A program made the translations under genes and the position numbers. A stretch of DNA of 64,000 nt from Paenibacillus monticola (lineage in GTDB: Bacteria; Bacillota; Bacilli; Paenibacillales; Paenibacillaceae). A model generated the notes under the pieces. That model made no database searches, had not been told where the DNA came from, and saw nothing but the letters and a program-made list of their open reading frames with translations. Positions within the stretch are counted from its first letter, which is position 1; the number at the start of each line of letters is the position of its first letter. Below, piece by piece: positions 18,366 through 26,314 of this stretch. The DNA is taken from contig NZ_WJXB01000013.1 of NCBI RefSeq assembly GCF_009664975.1, positions 1-64,000 of the forward strand, read 5' to 3'.

Positions 18366-20172
18366 CTGTTCCTTCCCTTAACGGATAACGTACTTTGATG
18401 GATGTTCCTTCACCAGGTCGGCTCTCTATCTCAATCCCGTAAGATGGGCCATACAAAAACCGCAACCGGCTGTGAACGCTGCGAAGTCCAAACATTTGTC
18501 CGTTCTCTTCTGGTTTCTCCAGTTCCTCACGGATTTCCGCCATTCTTTCCGGTTCAATACCTTTTCCATTATCGGTAATCACGGCCACAAGTGCATTGCC
18601 CTCTTCCGCCACATCAATCGCCAGTCGGTTGTCAAACCGCTCTGTTTCGATGCCGTGGACGATAAAATTCTCGATGAGAGGTTGGAGCGAAAGCTTTATG
18701 ATCGACTTGCTGTCCAACCTTGAATCAGCCGTAATGGTGTAACTGAATTTATCCTTGTAACGGATTCTGAAGAGCTCCAGATACAACCGGCAAGCCTCCA
18801 ACTCGTCTTTTAGCGTATAAATCTTTTTCTGCTGCACCAGGCTTTTAAATAACACAGACAAGCTGTAGATCATTTCGCCTACATCCTTCGCCCCTTGGGA
18901 GATTGCCCTCATCCGGATAACCTCAAGCGTGTTATATAGAAAGTGGGGACTAATCCGCGCCTGCAGCGCTACAAGCTCTGTCTGCTTCTGTTTGATTTCT
19001 GCTTTATATACCCTTTCAATATACAGATTAAGTTCGTCCAGCATATCGTTGAAGCTTTTGGAAATCTGTCCAAGCTCATCATCCCGAATATCGGTAATCC
19101 GCGCTGCTAAATCGCCGTTTCTCACCTTTCTGGTAAAGCGGATGATTCCATGCGTCCGCTTGGCGAAATTGCTGATGAACAACGAAGGAATCAGAATGGC
19201 AAATAAGATACAAATAGAGCTTATCGTCAGAATCGTATTCTGTAATCCACGATAGGTCTTAGCGAGATCCCGCTTGGGCACCGCACTCAACACCGTAAAT
19301 CCCCCTTGGCTTTGCGTCAGTTTGGTAAAGGTCATCCCTTCTTCCATGACACCGTTATCATAGACGGAATTAACCTGCTCGATATACGGATATTTCCGTC
19401 CATAATAAGCGCCTGAAGAATCAAACAATACTTCACCGTCTCCCGAAAGCACGAGGATCGATCCTTTTAAGTTCTCTTTAGAACTAGCCAGGCTATTCCA
19501 TATCTTCTGCGTATCAAAATAAACGACCAATTGGCCGATATTACGCAGCGACTGCTCATTGTTAATCGGCATGCGAATGGAGTACATCGGCAGATCAAGC
19601 AATCCGACCGTTTTCCGTACCCAAATGTTCGAACCGGAAACGTTGGAGCTTTCCTGCGGATACATAACGTCAGGCACAAAAGAACGAACAGCGTTGGTGG
19701 AAATGATCTTAAACTGCTTCCTGCTGTTGTAGACATACAGTTGCTGTTGATCGGCACTGTATAATATCAAGCTGCGGATATCAGGATCATCATCCACCTT
19801 ATTTTGAAAATAGGTCATCGTATCGGTGGGTGAACTGTTCTCCTTATAAAAACGGTCTAATCTGTAGTTCACATAGTCTTGGTACGGATGTTCCAGGAAA
19901 TAGGAGGTGTTGGCAGCGAGTTCGTTGTCCCTATAAATATCCCGCATCGTCGTCTGTACCGATTCATATTTGCCTCCGATGTAATTGCCAACACTCTCAA
20001 TTGCCTGCTTCTGCACTTCCATTTGTCTCTGTACGGCCGCCTCCGACATAACCTTAAACATCAAATAGGAGAATGTAATGATCGTTACCACTGCGATGGC
20101 TGAGAACAACAGAATGATTTTCATAAATACATTGTGTTTAAGATATTTCCTGTAAATATTCCCCGGGAGCAT
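18349..20172 (-). CDS. Sensor histidine kinase, YesM type (607 aa)
   Basis: A membrane sensor kinase. The first membrane helix is at about residues 18-38, an extracellular sensing domain spans ~40-300, and the second helix at ~305-327 is followed by a HAMP domain. The His_kinase motif ISPHFLYNTLE puts the phospho-His at 410, the N box is QPLIENF (N502), and the G boxes are DNGKG and GLRS. Its ATG overlaps the TGA of the phosphoesterase gene by one base (TGATG), and the ribosome site AAAGGAGG lies inside that gene. It should phosphorylate the adjacent AraC regulator. Confidence 0.93.
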   Translation of the reverse strand: MLPGNIYRKYLKHNVFMKIILLFSAIAVVTIITFSYLMFKVMSEAAVQRQMEVQKQAIESVGNYIGGKYESVQTTMRDIYRDNELAANTSYFLEHPYQDYVNYRLDRFYKENSSPTDTMTYFQNKVDDDPDIRSLILYSADQQQLYVYNSRKQFKIISTNAVRSFVPDVMYPQESSNVSGSNIWVRKTVGLLDLPMYSIRMPINNEQSLRNIGQLVVYFDTQKIWNSLASSKENLKGSILVLSGDGEVLFDSSGAYYGRKYPYIEQVNSVYDNGVMEEGMTFTKLTQSQGGFTVLSAVPKRDLAKTYRGLQNTILTISSICILFAILIPSLFISNFAKRTHGIIRFTRKVRNGDLAARITDIRDDELGQISKSFNDMLDELNLYIERVYKAEIKQKQTELVALQARISPHFLYNTLEVIRMRAISQGAKDVGEMIYSLSVLFKSLVQQKKIYTLKDELEACRLYLELFRIRYKDKFSYTITADSRLDSKSIIKLSLQPLIENFIVHGIETERFDNRLAIDVAEEGNALVAVITDNGKGIEPERMAEIREELEKPEENGQMFGLRSVHSRLRFLYGPSYGIEIESRPGEGTSIKVRYPLREGTDAEDV

Positions 20173-21557
20173 CAGAAGCCTCCTTTCCTTGTTAGCGTAG
20201 TCTTGCGAATACTATACTGATCGTACAGCTCGGTCGTCCCTTTCAAAGTTGTTGTGTAAGCTTGAAAGGAGAGCTCTTCGTCCGTAACGGTCACACCCGT
20301 GAACATCTCCTTGTCCGGCTGCCCATATTTAGCGGCAAATGGGAAAGGCCCGTCGGCTATAGTATATCTTTTATTGCCTGCTGCATTGGTCAGTAAATAC
20401 AAAGTGCCTGCGGGATTCACTACGGTCCCCATTGCATCTGGAACAATATTCGTCAACGGCTTATTATTGTACATTTGGTAGCTTCTGGAGTAGGTATGAT
20501 CATGCCCGCCAATGACCATATCAATCCCCAGGTCATCAAATACCTTCGTTAATTGCGTTCGGAAAAATAATACATCGGCGTCTTGTGTATGAAGAGCGAC
20601 CGAATAAGGCGATTTGTGAAGAAAAACAACCTTCCATTTCTTATCCGAGGTTGCCACTTCACGGCGGAGCCACTCCACCTGTTTCTTATAGAACGCAGCA
20701 ACCTCAGCATCTGAACTGCCACCATAATATTCGGTATTCATCACCATAAAATGTGCTGGCCCATAGTCTAGCGAATATACGGAGCCAGCCGGTTTTGCGC
20801 CCGTGTTCGAATCATTCGGCAGGTTGAAATGGGCGCTGTAGTTCGTATAGCCACTGCTTTCGTGGTTGCCTACCAAGGGAACCAGCGGGATATTCGCCAA
20901 TATCCCCTGTGGTTTGTTAAAGAACCACGACCACTGCTCTTCAATATCTCCGTTATCTACCAGATCACCAGCAACGAGAATGAACTTACTCTCCGGAAAT
21001 TTAGCCATGCCTTGTTGAAGGGTATGATTCCAGATTTCGAAGTCCTTCTCAGTGGTTCCTTGGGAATCTGTGGTATACAGAAATTGAAAGGCTTTAGTTG
21101 CTGGACTCTCTGTTTCAAATGTACCGATGGCGCTCCAATGATCAGCTTGTCCATCACCGGCACGGTAAGCATACAACGTTCCCGGCTTCAGGTGATCCGC
21201 GATAACCTTATGGTTTCTCTGTATTATCACACGTCCGGTTACTTTATCTGCCTTTGACCTATAAACGCTTGTCGTATCTGCTGTTCCTTCGTAGGCTTGA
21301 ACTCCGGCTTTCGGAAACTCAGCGTTAATTAATTTCGCCGCTTCAATGACTTCCAGCCTGGTTCCTGTAATCTTGTCCGGAGCCATCCAGGTAAAGGCCA
21401 TACGGTTCTGCGGACTGCCATTAAAGGTTAACGCTATGGATTCAGGTTTCCCTTCATCTCCTGTGTGCACCCTAAATACTACAGCCAGCACAAGACCCAT
21501 CACGACGAGTACCACAACTATCTTGATGGAACCAAGTTTTCGAAATAACTCAAACAT
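20172..21557 (-). CDS. Membrane-anchored purple acid phosphatase-like protein (461 aa)
   Basis: A metallophosphoesterase. An N-terminal membrane anchor (about residues 11-29) is followed by a fibronectin-like purple-acid-phosphatase N domain and then the dimetal domain, with motifs TTDSQG, GDLVDNG, GNHESS, VFLHKSPYS and GGHDHTYSRS all in order. The active site should face outside. A TATAAT -10 (21599-21594) and an AGGAAGGG ribosome site lie upstream, so it probably begins the kinase/regulator transcript. Its tight coupling to a sensor kinase is unusual. It could supply or remove a phosphorylated ligand (for example phosphomannan), or simply scavenge phosphate. Confidence 0.85.
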   Translation of the reverse strand: MFELFRKLGSIKIVVVLVVMGLVLAVVFRVHTGDEGKPESIALTFNGSPQNRMAFTWMAPDKITGTRLEVIEAAKLINAEFPKAGVQAYEGTADTTSVYRSKADKVTGRVIIQRNHKVIADHLKPGTLYAYRAGDGQADHWSAIGTFETESPATKAFQFLYTTDSQGTTEKDFEIWNHTLQQGMAKFPESKFILVAGDLVDNGDIEEQWSWFFNKPQGILANIPLVPLVGNHESSGYTNYSAHFNLPNDSNTGAKPAGSVYSLDYGPAHFMVMNTEYYGGSSDAEVAAFYKKQVEWLRREVATSDKKWKVVFLHKSPYSVALHTQDADVLFFRTQLTKVFDDLGIDMVIGGHDHTYSRSYQMYNNKPLTNIVPDAMGTVVNPAGTLYLLTNAAGNKRYTIADGPFPFAAKYGQPDKEMFTGVTVTDEELSFQAYTTTLKGTTELYDQYSIRKTTLTRKGGF

Positions 21558-21690
21558 GTTCTTTTCCCTTCCTGCTCATCGTTAGTTGAATTGATTATAC
21601 ACTTCTCAGCCGAATCATGTTTCAAGCATGCATGAATTTAAGCAGAAGTGGTTACAGTAACAACAAGGTTCTGAATCTAGGAGGTTGAAC

Positions 21691-21819
21691 ATGGATGATA
21701 CTCATGAATTCGTAGAGAAACTACACGATACCCAAAAGAAAGATGATAAAAATAGACAGAAGCATGATGAACCCGCCAACGAAAAGCTCCCGACCAAGCA
21801 GCATGGGACGAATAAATAG
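21691..21819 (+). CDS. Small hydrophilic protein (42 aa)
   Basis: A 42-residue reading frame starting at ATG 21691, with a full TAGGAGG ribosome site eight bases upstream. The product is highly charged (rich in K, D, E and H), with no Cys, no membrane segment and no signal. I do not recognise a family. The well-spaced ribosome site and the terminator-like hairpin at 21871-21915 argue that it is real. It is divergent from the phosphoesterase gene. Confidence 0.6.
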   Translation: MDDTHEFVEKLHDTQKKDDKNRQKHDEPANEKLPTKQHGTNK

Positions 21820-21870
21820 CATAGCAATAGCTCATTATTAACTAATCAAGAAGAAATGTAAGGAAAAATA

Positions 21871-21915
21871 CCTAAACAGCAGGCTCCCGTATAAGGGGGG
21901 GACCTGCTGTTTAGG
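21871..21915. terminator. Terminator-like inverted repeat
   Basis: A 13-bp perfect inverted repeat CCTAAACAGCAGG (21871-21883) pairs with 21903-21915 across a 19-base loop. It ends the small plus-strand gene; the T run is better on the minus strand (TATTTTTCC), so it may work both ways. Confidence 0.55.
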
Positions 21916-21949
21916 TGTTTGTAGTTCACTAGTTGTCCCCGAATTATAA

Positions 21950-22474
21950 ATTACTGAAGCACGAACCTCCGAAATCATTGTTGGAGTTCCGGTAACCGCA
22001 ATAACGTTGAATAACGCAACACTTAGCTTAACGGTAGGCCAATCCGATACATTATCGGCAACAGTGGAATCGACAGCAACGCCAGTACCTGCTGGCAACG
22101 ATAGTAATAACGTAACCCCTACAAAGCAATTCACTGACATTCCTGCAGGGTATTGGGCTGTAACTGCCATTAATGAATTGATTTCGAAAGGGATTTTGAA
22201 TGGCATGAGCAGTACTTCGTTTGAACCCGGACGAAGTGTAACACGTGCTGAATTCACTGCGATGCTGGTTAGAGCCTTACAGCTTACAAAAACAAGCGAT
22301 GTGGCTTTCACCGATGTGAAAGCGGGCATCGCACAAGGTAAGAGCACTACGATATTCGGCGCAACTGCATAAATTACCCGTGAAGATGGACGCGGTGAGA
22401 ATACCTTCAAACCTAGTGGAATTACAACCCGTGGTGAAGCCGCTCAAGTCATCTATAATCTGTTGAATAAATAA
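21950..22474 (+). pseudogene. Remnant of Ig-like/SLH surface protein
   Basis: One reading frame shows the end of a surface-protein sequence: an Ig-like (Big_2) segment with TLNNATLSLTVGQSDTLSAT, a linker, then SLH-domain text (FTDIPAGYWAVTAINELISK, GRSVTRAEFTAMLVRALQL). A stop at 22370-22372 interrupts it. After the stop the same frame goes on with a shortened SLH repeat (FKPSGITTRGEAAQVIYNLL) ending at 22474. There is no start codon with a ribosome site, and in-frame deletions have removed parts of both SLH repeats. It is the decayed 3' end of an S-layer-anchored protein. Confidence 0.75.
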
Positions 22475-22507
22475 TTAAAAATCTAGATATCTAGCCTAAT
22501 CACAATT

Positions 22508-22550
22508 AAAAACAGCTGGGCTATCCGTAATGGACACCCCAGCTGTTTTT
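22508..22550. terminator. Bidirectional terminator
   Basis: A 13-bp perfect stem, AAAAACAGCTGGG (22508-22520) with 22538-22550, and A/T runs on both sides. It serves the SLH remnant on one side and the stalk-protein gene on the other. Confidence 0.8.
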
Positions 22551-22569
22551 AGGTTATTCAGAATCCTTA

Positions 22570-23697
22570 TTAGTTACTCAATTTCGCTACACTTACAGCT
22601 ACTTTCTCCAGCTGCGCTTTGCTCAAAGCCTTATCCGGCGAGCTGATCGTTACAAAACGGTCCGCCAATTTAAAGGTCAACATTGCTGTATCACCAGAAG
22701 GACTATACCATTTCGCTTCCGTTCCGTTCGAGAGTTTCACGGTATCTCCATCATAACTGTAAGAGTAATCCCGTGGTGACACGTTAACATTCATATGATT
22801 GAACAGGAAGCTTACGCCATCCTCCCCGCCAGCTACCTTCACGAAAGCATCTCCGCTAATCATTTGGACTGGAGCATAGGCTGTTTCAAACCCTTGGAAA
22901 TTGGCAAAAGCTTTGGTGATCGCTTCTTTTTGTGCAGCACTGTATTGAACAGCGGCTACAGTGATAGCAGAATCAGAGCCATTACTCAATTTCGCTACAC
23001 TTACAGCTACCTTCTCCAGCTGTGCTTTGCTCAAAGCCTTATCCGGCGAGCTGATCGTTACAAAACGGTCCGCCAATTTAAAGGTCAACATTGCTGTATC
23101 ACCAGAAGGACTATACCATTTCGCTTCCGTTCCGTTCGAGAGTTTCACGGTATCTCCATCATAACTGTAAGAGTAATCCCGTGGTGACACGTTAACATTC
23201 ATATGATTGAATAGGAAGCTTACACCATCCTCGCCACCAGCTACCTTCACGAAAGCATCTCCGCTAATCATTTGGACTGGAGCATAGGCTGTTTCAAACC
23301 CTTGGAAATTGGCAAAAGCTTTGGTGATCGCTTCTTTTTGTGCAGCGCTGTATTGAACAGCCGCTACAGTGATAGCAGAGCCAGAACCTGGAGTTGTGCT
23401 TCCTGAGTTAGTCCCGAGAATGACCTGATTAGTGGCAGCATTGAAGGTTACAGGAACCTTTAATACGTCAGCCAACGCACGAACAGGCAGGTAAGTCGTA
23501 TCATGATATGTGATTGGCGCTAATGTTTTTCCATTATTGTCCACTGGCGTATATGCTGCTCCATTCACTTTGAAACCAATGCTGTGATTGAGATAAGCGC
23601 TGATTTTCTGCAGATTAGTTCCTGCATACACACCTGCTGAGCCTGTAACTGCCATTCCGAATACCATTGTTGCTATGATCATTTTTTTGCTTTTCAT
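22570..23697 (-). CDS. Secreted stalk-domain protein with tandem duplication (375 aa)
   Basis: A signal peptide (residues 1-25, ending AGVYAG) is followed by a copper amine oxidase N-terminal-like 'stalk' domain (about 35-95, with YLPVRALADVLKVPVTF). The rest is two almost identical 136-residue repeats, each running from AITVAAVQYSAAQKE to VSVAKLSN. I recognise no catalytic motif in the repeat. AAGGAG lies upstream of the ATG. It is probably exported to the cell wall. The repeat has no function I can name. Confidence 0.85.
   Translation of the reverse strand: MKSKKMIIATMVFGMAVTGSAGVYAGTNLQKISAYLNHSIGFKVNGAAYTPVDNNGKTLAPITYHDTTYLPVRALADVLKVPVTFNAATNQVILGTNSGSTTPGSGSAITVAAVQYSAAQKEAITKAFANFQGFETAYAPVQMISGDAFVKVAGGEDGVSFLFNHMNVNVSPRDYSYSYDGDTVKLSNGTEAKWYSPSGDTAMLTFKLADRFVTISSPDKALSKAQLEKVAVSVAKLSNGSDSAITVAAVQYSAAQKEAITKAFANFQGFETAYAPVQMISGDAFVKVAGGEDGVSFLFNHMNVNVSPRDYSYSYDGDTVKLSNGTEAKWYSPSGDTAMLTFKLADRFVTISSPDKALSKAQLEKVAVSVAKLSN
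22573..23388. repeat. 408-bp direct tandem duplication
   Basis: Two copies of a 408-bp unit (about 22573-22980 and 22981-23388) lie head to tail inside one gene with only scattered mismatches, so the duplication is recent. The unit is 136 codons, so the frame is kept. Confidence 0.9.
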
Positions 23698-23812
23698 TAT
23701 TATCTTCTCCTTGTAAGTTCATGTTTTGTTCATGCTGTAGTTCTATTTAACCATTAACTTGTTTCCAACTTATCTCCAGATTGTAAAGAACTATCTCTGT
23801 CAGGAAACAGCA

Positions 23813-25159
23813 CTACCAGCTGCTCCCGCGCTTCACTTCTTCTACTATGGCCCTGACGCCTTCATCGATCTGTTCAAGTTGGGCCCGAGAAATGCTGATC
23901 CGCAAAAACTTATCGCGCTTCTGTTCATTAGACAAATAGAACCCCTTGCCAGTTACGACATTGACCTTCCTCAATGCAAGCCGCCTAATCAGACGCTCCA
24001 AATTGACCGTTTGTGGTAGTTTAAATTGCATATAGACACCAGAACTAACAGCAGCCACTTCGATCAAATTATCAACATTGTGCCTTTTCAAGGCTGCATA
24101 CAATGCATCAATCCTTGCTGCATACAGCTCGTATATTTTGTGCTTATGGCGCTCGTACATCCCATTCTTTATATACACCTCGAGTGCAGCCTGTGACAAG
24201 AGTGAGGTGTCAGTATATCCTTTGCCGGCTTCGAAAGCCTTCAATAGCGTTTCCGGTATAACCGCAGCACCCAGCCTTAAGCCTGGAAAAATGATTTTGG
24301 AGAAGCTTTTCAAATAAACAACGTGTGCGGTCTGGTCGTAGGCATAGATGGGCTCGAACCGCCGCTCTGCACCCAAATCAGCCATATAATCATCCTCCAC
24401 GATGTACACATCGTATTTGCCAGCCATTGCGGCGATTGCCTTACGATCCTCTGTATGAAGAGAGCTGCCCAGCGGATTGTGATATCTTGACATCGTGTAA
24501 AAAAATTTGATATCCCCACTTCTGAATTTCTCTTCCAGTTCCTGCAAATCAAGCCCTGCGCTCGAGCGGGTGATGCCGCAAACGGGTATGCCCTCTGCCT
24601 CCAAAAAACGCAAATAAATATCGTAGCTTGGCTGTTCAACCAATATGACAGCGTGCCCGTTCGGAAAGGGCATCTTCGCCAAAATCCTGAGCGCCTGCTG
24701 AATACCCGAAGTGATGATGACCTGCTCCACCTTGGCAAACACCTGATCACCAGCCAAATGAGAAACCAATGTTCTCCGCAGCGTATCCAACCCCAGTGCA
24801 TCACCATATGTAAACAGATTGTACTTATAGGTATCAATCGCTTTATTCAAGCAATGCTGGAAATCTAAATATGGAAACACATTCAAATCCGGCGATGCCG
24901 AAGCGAAATCAATCGTTTGGTTGTCCGTATCCTTACGCCAGTCCTCCGGCCTCTCGACCGTATAAAATCCACTTTGCGGAATGGAATAAATGGCATGGTT
25001 TTTTTCGAGTTCTCCATAGGCACGTATGATTGTACTGACACTGCACCCGTAGAACTCCGCAGCACGACGAACGGAAGGGAGCTTCTGACCCGCCTTATAT
25101 TGACCTTCCCGGATTTTATGCTCCATATCAGATAAAATCGTATAATACTTTTTCATCAT
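23813..25159 (-). CDS. MocR-type PLP-dependent regulator (448 aa)
   Basis: A GntR-family winged helix (residues ~5-75, with GQKLPSVRRAAEFYGCSVST) is fused to a class-I aminotransferase-like domain. The PLP lysine is in YLKSFSKIIFPGLRLG and the Asp motif is YIVEDDY. Length and order are those of MocR regulators, which usually bind PLP or amino-acid derivatives and control a divergent neighbour. A GGGGGAT ribosome site precedes two successive ATGs. The divergent EamA exporter gene is the obvious target. Confidence 0.92.
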   Translation of the reverse strand: MMKKYYTILSDMEHKIREGQYKAGQKLPSVRRAAEFYGCSVSTIIRAYGELEKNHAIYSIPQSGFYTVERPEDWRKDTDNQTIDFASASPDLNVFPYLDFQHCLNKAIDTYKYNLFTYGDALGLDTLRRTLVSHLAGDQVFAKVEQVIITSGIQQALRILAKMPFPNGHAVILVEQPSYDIYLRFLEAEGIPVCGITRSSAGLDLQELEEKFRSGDIKFFYTMSRYHNPLGSSLHTEDRKAIAAMAGKYDVYIVEDDYMADLGAERRFEPIYAYDQTAHVVYLKSFSKIIFPGLRLGAAVIPETLLKAFEAGKGYTDTSLLSQAALEVYIKNGMYERHKHKIYELYAARIDALYAALKRHNVDNLIEVAAVSSGVYMQFKLPQTVNLERLIRRLALRKVNVVTGKGFYLSNEQKRDKFLRISISRAQLEQIDEGVRAIVEEVKRGSSW

Positions 25160-25183
25160 ATCCCCCTGTTCTGTTCTTTGTTC

Positions 25184-25222
25184 AGTATACAGGATTCGAG
25201 AACTGTATCGGTACAGTATAAA
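25184..25222 (+). promoter_or_regulatory. Candidate MocR operator overlapping exporter promoter
   Basis: Between the divergent genes lies a perfect palindrome ACTGTA-TCGG-TACAGT (25202-25217), next to a related half-site CAGTATACAG (25184-25193). A possible -10 TATAAA (25217-25222) abuts the palindrome, with TTCGAG 16 bases upstream as a weak -35. Direct plus inverted half-sites fit MocR binding regions. No experiment supports this. Confidence 0.45.
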
Positions 25223-25292
25223 TAAACAGACGTTGTTAGTATTCGCATTTCCCCCTAAATTTAAAGTAACAGAAAGAGAGGAAGATGAACCT

Positions 25293-26222
25293 ATGCTGCC
25301 TAAAGGAATAAAGCTTGCCTATATATTTGCCGTGTCTAATGCGGTGATTATCGGATTTTCATTCTTATTCACCAAAATAGCGCTCGGCTATGCCGAACCG
25401 CTCGATACACTGACCTACCGCTTTGCCGCTTCATTTATCATGATCTCAGTCCCGGTCGCCTTCGGCTGGGTCAAGCTGTCCTATCGTGGTAAGCCACTGT
25501 ATAAATTGCTGCTATTAGCAACAATGTATCCACTTGGGTTCTTCACGCTTCAAGCATTTGGACTACAGCGCTCCACCTCTGCCGAAGGCGGCATTTTATA
25601 TGCATTCACGCCTGTCGTGACATTGCTCCTCGCCTCCCTTTTTTTGAAAGAAAGAACAACCCTACCGCAGAAATTATCCATCTTCCTGTCCGTATTCGGC
25701 GTTGTGTTCATTTTTATCATGAAGAAAAGCAGCTTCGATCTGTCGAACATTATGGGGATCTTGCTGCTGTTCCTGACATGTGTAGCTTTTGCCGGATATA
25801 GTGTATTAGCCCGTTCACTAGTGCAGCAGTTTAGCCCGGCTGAAATCAGTTATTTCATGATGACTGTCGGATTCGCGACTTTTCTGGTGGTCTCAATGAT
25901 CAGCCATGCTACCCGTGGAACACTCGGTGATTTGCTCCATCCATTATCCAGCGGTACATTTATCACAGCTATACTATACCTTGGCGTAGTAGCTTCACTT
26001 GTCACAACACTGATGACCAACTATATTTTGACCCAAATTGAAGCTTCCGTAATGAGTGTGTTCACCAATCTGGCGGTCATTGTCTCCATCGCAGCCGGGG
26101 CAATCTTCCTCGGAGAGGGAGTTACCCTCTATCATTGGATCGGATCGCTGCTCATTATAGCAGGGGTTATTGGTACGAATCGTTTGGGACAAAAGAGGAA
26201 TAGGACCTGCAATAAACTCTGA
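25293..26222 (+). CDS. EamA/DMT-family exporter (309 aa)
   Basis: A ten-helix drug/metabolite transporter with two EamA repeats. Helices begin at KLAYIFAVSNAVIIGFSFLF, and the second repeat starts near NIMGILLLFLTCVAFAGYSV. The start is ATG 25293, with AGAGAGGAAG upstream. The 20 extra residues of the longer frame from 25233 are charged, have no ribosome site and do not fit the family. It probably exports an amino acid or small metabolite sensed by the divergent MocR regulator. Confidence 0.88.
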   Translation: MLPKGIKLAYIFAVSNAVIIGFSFLFTKIALGYAEPLDTLTYRFAASFIMISVPVAFGWVKLSYRGKPLYKLLLLATMYPLGFFTLQAFGLQRSTSAEGGILYAFTPVVTLLLASLFLKERTTLPQKLSIFLSVFGVVFIFIMKKSSFDLSNIMGILLLFLTCVAFAGYSVLARSLVQQFSPAEISYFMMTVGFATFLVVSMISHATRGTLGDLLHPLSSGTFITAILYLGVVASLVTTLMTNYILTQIEASVMSVFTNLAVIVSIAAGAIFLGEGVTLYHWIGSLLIIAGVIGTNRLGQKRNRTCNKL

Positions 26223-26314
26223 TCTGGGGGCGTCTATAATACTGGTAAACGATTACCGCTAGGCGTGAAAGTGTAATGATCTACTCAAATATGTAACAAC
26301 AGGAGCGAACGCAC

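Noticed and set aside
21838..22410. A 190-codon minus-strand frame over the SLH remnant
   Set aside because: The sense strand has clear Big_2/SLH text, so the antisense frame is an artefact. Its N-terminus also has no proper ribosome site.
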